From a virus, in the IMG/VR virus record IMGVR_UViG_3300030329_001425, positions 1 to 28,508 of that record: DNA of 28,508 nt, one strand, 5' to 3'. Made by a program: the position numbers and the translations under genes. The notes under the pieces were generated by a model, which had not been told where the DNA came from, made no database searches, and was given only the letters and a program-made list of their open reading frames with translations. Of this stretch, positions 7,546 through 13,184 are shown one piece after another. The number at the start of each line of letters is the position of its first letter. Position 1 is the stretch's first letter.

Positions 7546-7939
7546 TTTTTATTTGAAAAGATCGATTACTAACTGATCTTACTATCTCCTGTAGATATTC
7601 CACTACTGATTCATAGTATTCAACTTTACCTTTTAGTTCCCGATATTCCTTATCGGCCTCTATAAAGGTTTTTTGGTCATCCTTTGTATGTAACTTTACA
7701 TCAAAAGAACCCTTTTCCTTGTAAATTTCTTCTGTTGCTTTCCCTGTGTAAAACACCCATTTATCCCTTTTGAGAACATTAAGTTCTCCCTGTGTCTTTT
7801 TTAGAAGAAGGGAATGCTCTGTTAAGAGCTGTAAATATTTGGAATGTAAAGAAGGGATTCGTAAAGATTCTATGTCTAATTCAAGGTCATTGATTTTTAG
7901 GTCTTTTCTGACCATTTCTTGTATTTCTGATAAAGTCAT
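7508..7939 (-). CDS. uvsY: UvsY recombination mediator
   Basis: UvsY loads the UvsX recombinase onto gp32-coated single-stranded DNA. The 143-residue product is all-alpha and charged and matches T4 UvsY in length (137). Family features are the N-terminal helices, a central KWVFYTGKA-like segment, and a C-terminal helix ending SVSNRSFQIKNAIEWRKFEAG, typical of UvsY. It is the first gene of the recombination operon, about 45 nt downstream of a consensus early promoter (7985-8013). It overlaps uvsW by 38 nt. Confidence 0.92.
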   Translation of the reverse strand: MTLSEIQEMVRKDLKINDLELDIESLRIPSLHSKYLQLLTEHSLLLKKTQGELNVLKRDKWVFYTGKATEEIYKEKGSFDVKLHTKDDQKTFIEADKEYRELKGKVEYYESVVEYLQEIVRSVSNRSFQIKNAIEWRKFEAGI

Positions 7940-7984
7940 TGTTACTTATTCTATAGATTCAGTTATTAGAAACTCGACATACTC

Positions 7985-8013
7985 ATAATAACATATAAAA
8001 ACGGAAATGTCAA
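7985..8013 (-). promoter_or_regulatory. Early sigma70-type promoter for the uvsY operon
   Basis: On the minus strand TTGACA (8013-8008), a 17-bp spacer and TATTAT (7990-7985) are present, with a TG one base before the -10 box (extended -10). The next gene is uvsY at 7939. It should drive uvsY-uvsW-55-ORF65-47-46-def. No T4 MotA box was looked for beyond eye inspection, and none was evident. Confidence 0.88.
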
Positions 8014-8024
8014 GTTTTTTCCCC

Positions 8025-8115
8025 CTACGAAAGACGTAGCCTAAACATGATAGCTATATTGTCACACAGCCTAATCAAGTGGACTCACTTAAATTAATTT
8101 TTATGTTTAGGCTAC
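8025..8115 (-). other. Structured intergenic element: 13-bp inverted repeat with nested and competing stems
   Basis: Arms 8036-8048 and 8103-8115 are perfect 13-bp inverted repeats (GTAGCCTAAACAT/ATGTTTAGGCTAC) around 54 nt. Inside is a 5-bp hairpin (8077-8081/8086-8090, 4-nt loop) and an 8-bp palindrome ATAGCTAT (8050-8057). A second copy of the arm core, AGCCTAA (8068-8074), can replace the distal arm as pairing partner. A further 5-bp hairpin CTACG/CGTAG (8025-8029/8035-8039) shares four bases with the 13-bp stem. No U-tract follows, so it is not a simple terminator. It lies between the late structural module and the uvsY promoter. Confidence 0.75.
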
Positions 8116-8128
8116 TTGTGAGTATTTA

Positions 8129-8731
8129 TTACGATGAAGTCTCAAACTCATAATAAAGATACCTAAAACTTGCTGTTGCTTTAAAATATTCAACATCTGT
8201 TAATTCTTGTGAATATTCTAATCCAGACAATGTTGTAGGAAACATATCTTTAAATTTAACTTCTACTTTTGGTACATTCTTAGAATTATATATTATTAAT
8301 GCACCATCTGAATATAAATTTCCTTCTGTAGATGTTCCTTTTTGCATCACAGAAGCTGTTCTAGGGTCAATTTCATCATCAGAACCTACTGAACTAAAAT
8401 TTAAAGTTGTTCCATCACCTTTAGTTAATGCTGTAGACCATTGTGAATGTTGTTTGGGAGCCCCCATTCCTACTAACCAATCCCATAATTCTCTATAATT
8501 TTGAAGTTCTTCATCTACCAAAAAAGTTATATTTAAGGTTTCAAATGTAAGTTTGTCTCCTGCAACAAATGTATCTGTCATAGGTGTGGGAAATGTTGCT
8601 TCTCCTAAAGTAATGCCAGGTAAATTTGCAGCTGTACAAAACCAAGTTGTTTTGGGTAGACGATTAAACGCAAGTCTCCATTGAGTTCCAGTTGCGTAAT
8701 CAAATACTGTAGGTTGACTAGTGTCTGCCAT
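8129..8731 (-). CDS. Tail-tube-fold virion protein (gp19-family paralogue)
   Basis: This 200-residue protein shares a pattern with the gp19 tail tube protein at 14715-15242: a Cys-x-Ala-x-x-LPG-x-T segment (CTAANLPGITLGE), then F-x-x-G-x-x-LTFE, a D-x-x-x-x-x-R...W helix (NYRELWDWLVGMG), and a C-terminal F-x-x-MFP...EYFKATASFRYLYYE strand pair. These are tube-domain features found in T4 gp19 and gp54. In marine T4-like phages this spot before uvsY is often assigned to gp3, the tail completion protein, so that is an alternative name. It has its own late promoter (8760-8767), placed right after the terminator of the preceding gene. Probably a tail tube tip, initiator or terminator component. 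Confidence 0.75.
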   Translation of the reverse strand: MADTSQPTVFDYATGTQWRLAFNRLPKTTWFCTAANLPGITLGEATFPTPMTDTFVAGDKLTFETLNITFLVDEELQNYRELWDWLVGMGAPKQHSQWSTALTKGDGTTLNFSSVGSDDEIDPRTASVMQKGTSTEGNLYSDGALIIYNSKNVPKVEVKFKDMFPTTLSGLEYSQELTDVEYFKATASFRYLYYEFETSS

Positions 8732-8759
8732 TGTTTTTATATTAAAATTGTTACACTAG

Positions 8760-8767
8760 TATTTATA
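8760..8767 (-). promoter_or_regulatory. Late promoter box for the tail-tube-like gene
   Basis: An exact TATAAATA lies on the minus strand, 29 nt ahead of the ATG at 8731. It immediately follows the terminator hairpin at 8777-8802. Confidence 0.85.
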
Positions 8768-8776
8768 AGGAAGGAA

Positions 8777-8802
8777 ATAGGGGAGAATCCATCCCCCCCT
8801 AT
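8777..8802 (-). terminator. Intrinsic terminator after the small membrane protein gene
   Basis: Minus-strand arms ATAGGGGGGGAT and ATTCTCCCCTAT pair over about 10-12 positions with two G-U pairs, beginning with seven perfect base pairs. A pyrimidine tract TTCCTTCCTT follows. It lies 15 nt below the stop at 8818. Confidence 0.75.
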
Positions 8803-8817
8803 ATTAATGAATTAGGG

Positions 8818-9036
8818 TTATTTAGAATAAATTCCCCAAAGCACCCATATGGCGACTAAACCAACTAGTCCTTCAGATCCTAGTGCCTTTACAAGCGCAA
8901 CGACTGAACCAACTACATCCAAACCTAAGAATGGAACTGCAGCCCCAAATAAAATTTGGAGTACAACACCTAGAGCAATAAGCCCTAATCCTATGTTTGT
9001 TACTTGTTTAATCCACCCTGAGATTTGGTCTAACAT
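8818..9036 (-). CDS. Small hydrophobic membrane-type protein (72 aa)
   Basis: This 72-residue protein has two strongly hydrophobic segments, about 15-40 (IGLGLIALGVVLQILFGAAV) and about 45-70 (ending EGLVGLVAIWVLWGIYSK), separated by a short polar turn. No signal-peptidase site is evident. It sits between the major capsid gene and the tail-tube-like gene and has a good Shine-Dalgarno (AGGAG). It is isolated by terminators on both sides, so it is its own transcription unit, possibly from a TATAAACA late-box variant at 9059-9066. No family is recognised; candidates are a small virion membrane-interacting protein or a holin-like protein. Confidence 0.75.
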   Translation of the reverse strand: MLDQISGWIKQVTNIGLGLIALGVVLQILFGAAVPFLGLDVVGSVVALVKALGSEGLVGLVAIWVLWGIYSK

Positions 9037-9058
9037 GAATTTTTCTCCTATTAGGGTT

Positions 9059-9066
9059 TGTTTATA
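9059..9066 (-). promoter_or_regulatory. Possible variant late promoter for the small membrane protein
   Basis: TATAAACA on the minus strand differs at one position from the TATAAATA late box. It lies between the gp23 terminator and the ATG at 9036. The context, terminator then promoter then gene, matches the neighbouring unit, but the mismatch keeps confidence low. Confidence 0.4.
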
Positions 9067-9075
9067 ATAAAGGGG

Positions 9076-9105
9076 TTAGAGGGAGAATAACGATTCCCCC
9101 TCTAA
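9076..9105 (-). terminator. Strong intrinsic terminator after the major capsid gene
   Basis: A 13-bp stem (TTAGAGGGGGAAT/ATTCTCCCTCTAA on the minus strand, one G-U pair) is closed by a CGTT tetraloop and followed by CCCCTTTATT. It lies 9 nt below the gp23 stop. The U-tract is weak but the stem is very stable. Confidence 0.85.
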
Positions 9106-9114
9106 GATGTGTGA

Positions 9115-10494
9115 TTACATCAAGTTACTTACACGAACTCTGCGATAGTAAGTGTTACTATCTGGTGAGAAAGGTATTGAATTTGCAGAAATCGCAGCTG
9201 ATGTCTCTGACATCGGATTAACTGCCATTCCGTAACGTGTCTTGAATGCAATTCGTGGTTGGAAAGTTTCTTCGGATACCGCACGAACCATTTGCAATGG
9301 AACGTATGGGCAATAGAACAAACCTGCATCGTAAGCATTAGAACCACGATAACCAGCAACATACCAGTTATTAGCAGCACTTGCACTTACAACGGAGTTA
9401 TAAGGATCAACAAAGACCTTAATTCTTCCACCAAGTGTTCCTGCGAAAGTACTTCCTTCTGGACTTGGGTCAACATTTAAGTTTCCAGAACCATTGGCTC
9501 CACCACCAATGTCAAGAACACCAGCCATTGAAAGGGCAGATGCAACATCAGCGGAACAAACTAGAATGTTTCCTTTTCCTCTACGAGTCAGAATTCCAAT
9601 ATCGTTACAATCACGCTCAATTTGGAATAACAGACCTTTAAACTTCTCAACTGACCAACGACCATTAGAGTCTGTGTCTAAGTTGAAGATACCAGCAGAA
9701 GCAGATGTTTGACATCCTTTTTTTGCTGTAATGTAGATAGTACGAACTACCTCACGATTGATCTCAGCAAGAATCTCTGTGCTAAGAATGTTTGACAATT
9801 CGGATTCTGCATCAAGACCATGAATTGCTTTCAAGTCTTGTGCAAGTTCCATTGTGTAAGCAGCACGCAGGGCACGTGTCCTTGCGGTAACTGTTGCTTT
9901 CTCAATGGTGAATCCCATGTCTTGGAATACTGGAGCACCTGAAGTGTCATAAGTCTCACCTGAAGCTGTAGTATCAGCAGGTTTTACGTTATAATCACCA
10001 GCTGTGTTTATACCCCAAATGTCAGGATCGCCTGCTTGAGTTGTAACAGCTGCTGTTGCTCCTGCATCGTTAAGAACACCAGGCTCAGCACCAGCGTGTG
10101 AATCTCCTGCAGCGAATGCACTAGAATCAGCAGTATCTGCTTCATCAAAAAGTGCTTCGTCTGAACTAGTTGCACCTTCACCTACTCTTGCTTTCATTGC
10201 AAAAATAAGTCCTGTGGGGCCACTCATTGGTTGCACACCACAAATATCATATGCCATTAAGTTAGGCATAGACCTACGAACCAAAGAAATCAAAACTGGA
10301 TCCCAGTTTGCGACTGCATCGGCTGTGGACATTTCTGCCTCAGACAAAAACTGTCGTGACTCTTTGAGTTCTTTTTCTTGGTTTTCCAAGACAACAGCGG
10401 TAACCGCACGTTTGTATGCATCTGAGATCTGTGGTAGATCGGGATGATTCAATACTGGTTGCCACTTCTCTTGGAGTTGCTCTGAATTATACAT
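9115..10494 (-). CDS. 23: Major capsid protein gp23
   Basis: Gp23 builds the hexamer lattice of the head (HK97 fold). The block WDPVLISLVRRSMPNLMAYD followed by CGVQPMSGPTGLIFAM (from residue 64) is the hallmark of T4-like gp23. A prohead-protease site of the L-x-E type is visible as FLSE/AEM after residue 52 (T4 cleaves after residue 65). It has 459 residues against 521 in T4, with a shorter insertion domain. A strong Shine-Dalgarno (AAAGGAG) precedes the ATG. No exact late box lies just upstream, so it is probably read from the gp22 promoter. No gp24 paralogue is present here; marine T4-like phages generally lack it. Confidence 0.97.
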   Translation of the reverse strand: MYNSEQLQEKWQPVLNHPDLPQISDAYKRAVTAVVLENQEKELKESRQFLSEAEMSTADAVANWDPVLISLVRRSMPNLMAYDICGVQPMSGPTGLIFAMKARVGEGATSSDEALFDEADTADSSAFAAGDSHAGAEPGVLNDAGATAAVTTQAGDPDIWGINTAGDYNVKPADTTASGETYDTSGAPVFQDMGFTIEKATVTARTRALRAAYTMELAQDLKAIHGLDAESELSNILSTEILAEINREVVRTIYITAKKGCQTSASAGIFNLDTDSNGRWSVEKFKGLLFQIERDCNDIGILTRRGKGNILVCSADVASALSMAGVLDIGGGANGSGNLNVDPSPEGSTFAGTLGGRIKVFVDPYNSVVSASAANNWYVAGYRGSNAYDAGLFYCPYVPLQMVRAVSEETFQPRIAFKTRYGMAVNPMSETSAAISANSIPFSPDSNTYYRRVRVSNLM

Positions 10495-10522
10495 GAATTT
10501 CTCCTTTAAAGTTTTTCAGATA

Positions 10523-11722
10523 TTATTTTTGAGCTCTTGAATGATCTTTCTTTATGGCTTTCATATACTGTGCCATCTGTCCAGATACTTCTTGAACTTC
10601 TTGTGAACCTTCTTCAGTAATAACCTCAGTTTCCTCAGATTCTACTTTTCCAGTTCCAAAATAGCTTTCTTTAATCGTTTGAAGTTTCTCTTTGTAAGAT
10701 ACTTCATCAGAAAACTCAACATCATCAACCAGACTTTGGAACTTCTCAGTTTCAGTATCAGTCATCCCATCAGCAACATCGGCAATCATGGACTCTTTTA
10801 CAAGTTCACCTTTTGCCTTTTTCAACTGGACATTTTCTTCCATCTGCTTGTTTAATTTTTCTTCCAATTCTTCTATCTTAGTCAAATTGGCTTCCAGAAT
10901 GTCATACTTCTCATCTGGAACATCGATATAGTGATCTTCAAATAATCCTTTTAGACCACTAATGAAATCTTCTGCAATCTCACCTTTGAGTCCACGCTCA
11001 ATAGCAAGTTCGTTTTCAGACATCCATTGTTCAACAACATAGTTAAGATAGTCATCAACTTTCTCAACCATACTTGTCATTGAAGTTTCTGCAAGTTCTT
11101 CCATCTGCTTGTCGTTTTCCTCCTGAATTTTTTCTAATTCAGAACGAACTTTTGACTTAATTGCAGTTTCAAAAATAGTTGCAGCTTTTGTCTTAAATTC
11201 TTCCGAAAGTTCTTCTCCATCAACCAATGCTTCAACATCTTGTGAAACATCTAAATCTTCGATTTTTTGGTCAATAGATTCTTTAACCTTCTTAGATTCT
11301 TCAGCTTCTTCCTCATCATCTTCTTCTTCCTCATCATCATCACCTTCTTCTTCACCTATGACTTGTGAACCATAGATTTTAGAAAGATCTTCTTTTTTAA
11401 GACCTTTTAAGTGATCAACTAGACCAGCAAGAATTTCTGATTTTAGTTTAGGAATTTCTCGAGCTTCTTTCTGCTCTTCTTCAGATTCTTTGGAATCTTC
11501 TTCTTCATCTTCTTCTTTAGCTTCAACTGCCGATACTGGTTTAACTGTACCTTTAGTAGCTGAAGGAGCAGATGCTTTGCCGGAAGTTTTTGGTTTTATC
11601 ATATCATCATCTTCCTGCTTTAATTTAACGGAACTTGGGTTTGAGGCTTTAGGAGCCGAAGCTTCTTCTACCTTTTCTTCCTCAACCACTTCTTCCATTT
11701 CTTTATTGAGTTCTTCAGACAT
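10523..11722 (-). CDS. 22: Prohead core scaffold gp22
   Basis: Gp22 is the main internal scaffold on which gp23 assembles; the gp21 protease later degrades it. The start at 11722 (MSEELNKEMEEV) is fixed by AAGGAG at 11730-11735 and by the late box upstream; the open frame continues to 11953, but only through the gp21 gene. The C-terminal half is coiled-coil and matches gp22 (NELAIERGLKGEIAEDFISG near residues 240-260). The N-terminal half is low complexity, with an Ala/Pro/Lys stretch and an extremely acidic run rich in Asp-Glu. At 399 residues it is far longer than T4 gp22 (269). Confidence 0.9.
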   Translation of the reverse strand: MSEELNKEMEEVVEEEKVEEASAPKASNPSSVKLKQEDDDMIKPKTSGKASAPSATKGTVKPVSAVEAKEEDEEEDSKESEEEQKEAREIPKLKSEILAGLVDHLKGLKKEDLSKIYGSQVIGEEEGDDDEEEEDDEEEAEESKKVKESIDQKIEDLDVSQDVEALVDGEELSEEFKTKAATIFETAIKSKVRSELEKIQEENDKQMEELAETSMTSMVEKVDDYLNYVVEQWMSENELAIERGLKGEIAEDFISGLKGLFEDHYIDVPDEKYDILEANLTKIEELEEKLNKQMEENVQLKKAKGELVKESMIADVADGMTDTETEKFQSLVDDVEFSDEVSYKEKLQTIKESYFGTGKVESEETEVITEEGSQEVQEVSGQMAQYMKAIKKDHSRAQK

Positions 11723-11729
11723 TTTAAGT

Positions 11730-11735
11730 CTCCTT
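11730..11735 (-). promoter_or_regulatory. Shine-Dalgarno deciding the gp22 start
   Basis: AAGGAG on the minus strand lies 7 nt before the ATG at 11722. It supports this start over the 231-nt-longer reading. Confidence 0.85.
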
Positions 11736-11754
11736 GTAAAGTTTTGATTAATTA

Positions 11755-11762
11755 TATTTATA
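11755..11762 (-). promoter_or_regulatory. Late promoter box for gp22-gp23
   Basis: An exact TATAAATA lies on the minus strand, just after the gp21 stop (11766), with 32 nt to the gp22 ATG. It is the nearest exact late box upstream of the major capsid gene. Confidence 0.88.
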
Positions 11763-11765
11763 AAA

Positions 11766-12386
11766 TTAGAGTTTTGAAAGAAACATTTCAAAAGCTTCAA
11801 GCTTTTTATTTTCGGAAGCAACTCTTTGAATTCGGGCAACTTCGGATTCTCTAAGAATTCCATTATCCCAAATCCATTCTTTTCCTTCCATAATTCCTTC
11901 CACAAACGCTTCTGGTGCAGACGGATCAGCAACGATGTCTCCTGCTGTTGCAAGATAAAAATCGTCTTTAACTACATTAGTTTGACCCCTCTTTTCAAGT
12001 GTTCCCATTCCTCTACTAGAGACTCCAAGTTTTGCACCCGCATTTAAGAGTTCCTTGACAATTTTACCATTTGGTGTGTCAAGAATCTTAGCTTTCCCAA
12101 TGATATTATTACCTTCGGGATAAAGTTCTTCGATTAAATGAGAAACCCTGTCCAAATTGACTGTTGGGCCGTCAGGATGTCCTAACTCCCCAAAAGCACG
12201 TTTTGGTTCTACAAGTTCCTTATTATATCGTTTAACTTCTTTCATTAAAGTATCAAGTGGGTACATTCGACCATTCCTATTCTTAGTCTCGGCCTGCATG
12301 AAAACCCCTTTGATTTTTAGATCTTTTCCATCCTTACCTTCAGTAAGAAGTTCAAAATCATCATACATTTCTGTGATTAATTTCAT
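11766..12386 (-). CDS. 21: Prohead core protease gp21
   Basis: This serine protease matures the prohead by cutting gp23 and core proteins at (L/I)-x-E sites. The herpesvirus-assemblin-like fold shows the catalytic His in FGELGHP (H70) and catalytic Ser in GVSSRG (S123/S124), with the DFYLATAGDIVADPSAPEAF block following. It has 206 residues, like T4 gp21 (212). The C-terminal tail (ESEVARIQRVASENKKLEAF) resembles the autocleaved tail in T4. The neighbours are the gp67-like core protein upstream and gp22 downstream, the usual head-assembly order. Confidence 0.95.
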   Translation of the reverse strand: MKLITEMYDDFELLTEGKDGKDLKIKGVFMQAETKNRNGRMYPLDTLMKEVKRYNKELVEPKRAFGELGHPDGPTVNLDRVSHLIEELYPEGNNIIGKAKILDTPNGKIVKELLNAGAKLGVSSRGMGTLEKRGQTNVVKDDFYLATAGDIVADPSAPEAFVEGIMEGKEWIWDNGILRESEVARIQRVASENKKLEAFEMFLSKL

Positions 12387-12395
12387 GTGTACCCC

Positions 12396-12722
12396 TTATA
12401 CTGTTTCGTATGATTTATGTACAACAATAACTGCATAAGAATCACCAGCTACTGTAATACCAATATCTGCTGTTTGTGATCCTGCCAATTCAGCACCAGC
12501 TGCACCTAAATTCCAATGTCCTGTTCCTGTAAAGGCATGAACATCTGTACCACCCCTATCTATGGTAATTGAAGTTGCAGTTTGCCAGAATATTTCGACA
12601 ATATGTGCTTTAGTTGGGGTAGCCTCATTAGCACCTTTAAGTTCTGCTAATGTTATTGCGCCATCAGTAGAGTCTATATGTAATACACTCCTCTGATTTG
12701 AATTTCTAATTGAATTTGCCAT
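12396..12722 (-). CDS. Virion-type protein of unknown function between portal and protease (108 aa)
   Basis: The protein has 108 residues, rich in Thr/Ala/Gly with alternating hydrophobics, suggesting a beta-sandwich (for example IVEIFWQTATSITIDRGGTD and DIGITVAGDSYAVIVVHKS). There is no signal peptide or membrane segment. It has a Shine-Dalgarno (AGGATAAACTATG). It lies in the head-assembly block between the core-protein genes and gp21, so a capsid-decoration or head-assembly role is plausible, but no family was recognised. It is co-transcribed from the gp20 late promoter. Confidence 0.7.
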   Translation of the reverse strand: MANSIRNSNQRSVLHIDSTDGAITLAELKGANEATPTKAHIVEIFWQTATSITIDRGGTDVHAFTGTGHWNLGAAGAELAGSQTADIGITVAGDSYAVIVVHKSYETV

Positions 12723-12730
12723 AGTTTATC

Positions 12731-12976
12731 CTAAATTGTTAGCATTTCTTTGTCAAAATAATCCATAATATCTTTAACTTTTACACCATGTTTCTTTGCA
12801 ACTTTCTCTACATTCTTATCAAATGTACTTAAAAAATCACCTGGCTTCTTCTCCAATGATGCGAAGGTATCATCGACTGCCTTCTTCATTTTAGGTGTAA
12901 GTTTCTTGTAAGTGGATGATTTCTTATGTTCATCCTTTTCTACAACCCATGTATTAAATTCCTTAAACTTTTTCAT
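12731..12976 (-). CDS. Probable prohead core/internal head protein with capsid-targeting-like leader (81 aa)
   Basis: The protein is 81 residues, Lys-rich and helical. Its N-terminus MKKFKEFNTWVVE resembles the T4 capsid-targeting sequence of internal proteins (MKTYQEFIAE), ending in a V-V-E where T4 has a protease-cleaved (L/I)-x-E. The rest (SSTYKKLTPKMKKAVDDTFA, then GVKVKDIMDYFDKEML) looks like a small basic DNA-associated helical protein. It overlaps the gp67-like gene by 14 nt and lies just upstream of the protease region, where T4 has gp68. Assignment as a core or internal protein is inferred from leader and context. Confidence 0.65.
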   Translation of the reverse strand: MKKFKEFNTWVVEKDEHKKSSTYKKLTPKMKKAVDDTFASLEKKPGDFLSTFDKNVEKVAKKHGVKVKDIMDYFDKEMLTI

Positions 12977-13163
12977 CGGCAGTATTTTCTGCTGGTTTTG
13001 GTTCTGGTTCTGGTTGTCCTTGTACTAAGGAATTTGCAACTTCTACTCTTTTTAAATCTAATGCACTTCCAATTTTTTGTGCCATTGTATTTTTAAAGTG
13101 TGATTCTGCATCAACTTTATTATCAGCAATTACTGCTGAGATCATATCTGGTACTTCACTCAT
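12963..13163 (-). CDS. Prohead core protein, gp67-like (66 aa)
   Basis: The 66-residue product follows the pattern of the T4 gp67 N-terminal half: M-I-x-A-V/I then A-x-x-x-F then a charged helix (DAESHFKNTMAQKIGSALDL, then KRVEVANSLVQG), followed by a Pro/Glu tail. T4 gp67 continues into a long acidic tail, which is missing here. It has a good Shine-Dalgarno (GGAG). Its place directly after gp20 is the gp67 position. Role: a minor prohead core component that shapes the scaffold and is removed by gp21. Confidence 0.65.
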   Translation of the reverse strand: MSEVPDMISAVIADNKVDAESHFKNTMAQKIGSALDLKRVEVANSLVQGQPEPEPKPAENTADEKV

Positions 13164-13184
13164 AATTTATCTCCATTGTTTTAA

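Noticed and set aside
8036-8115. The inverted-repeat element as a tRNA or intrinsic terminator
   Set aside because: No T-loop GTTC, anticodon-loop or CCA-stem pattern, and no T-tract after either arm on either strand.
8119-8128. AATAAATA near the end of the tail-tube-like gene as a late promoter
   Set aside because: It differs from TATAAATA at the first base; such near matches are expected by chance in AT-rich DNA, so it is not listed.
11723-11953. Longer N-terminus for gp22
   Set aside because: It would lie inside the gp21 gene and across the late promoter; the ATG at 11722 has a strong Shine-Dalgarno.
12050-12063. TTGACA on the plus strand as another early promoter
   Set aside because: It is inside the gp21 coding sequence on the opposite strand with no -10 box at a fitting distance and no gene behind it.
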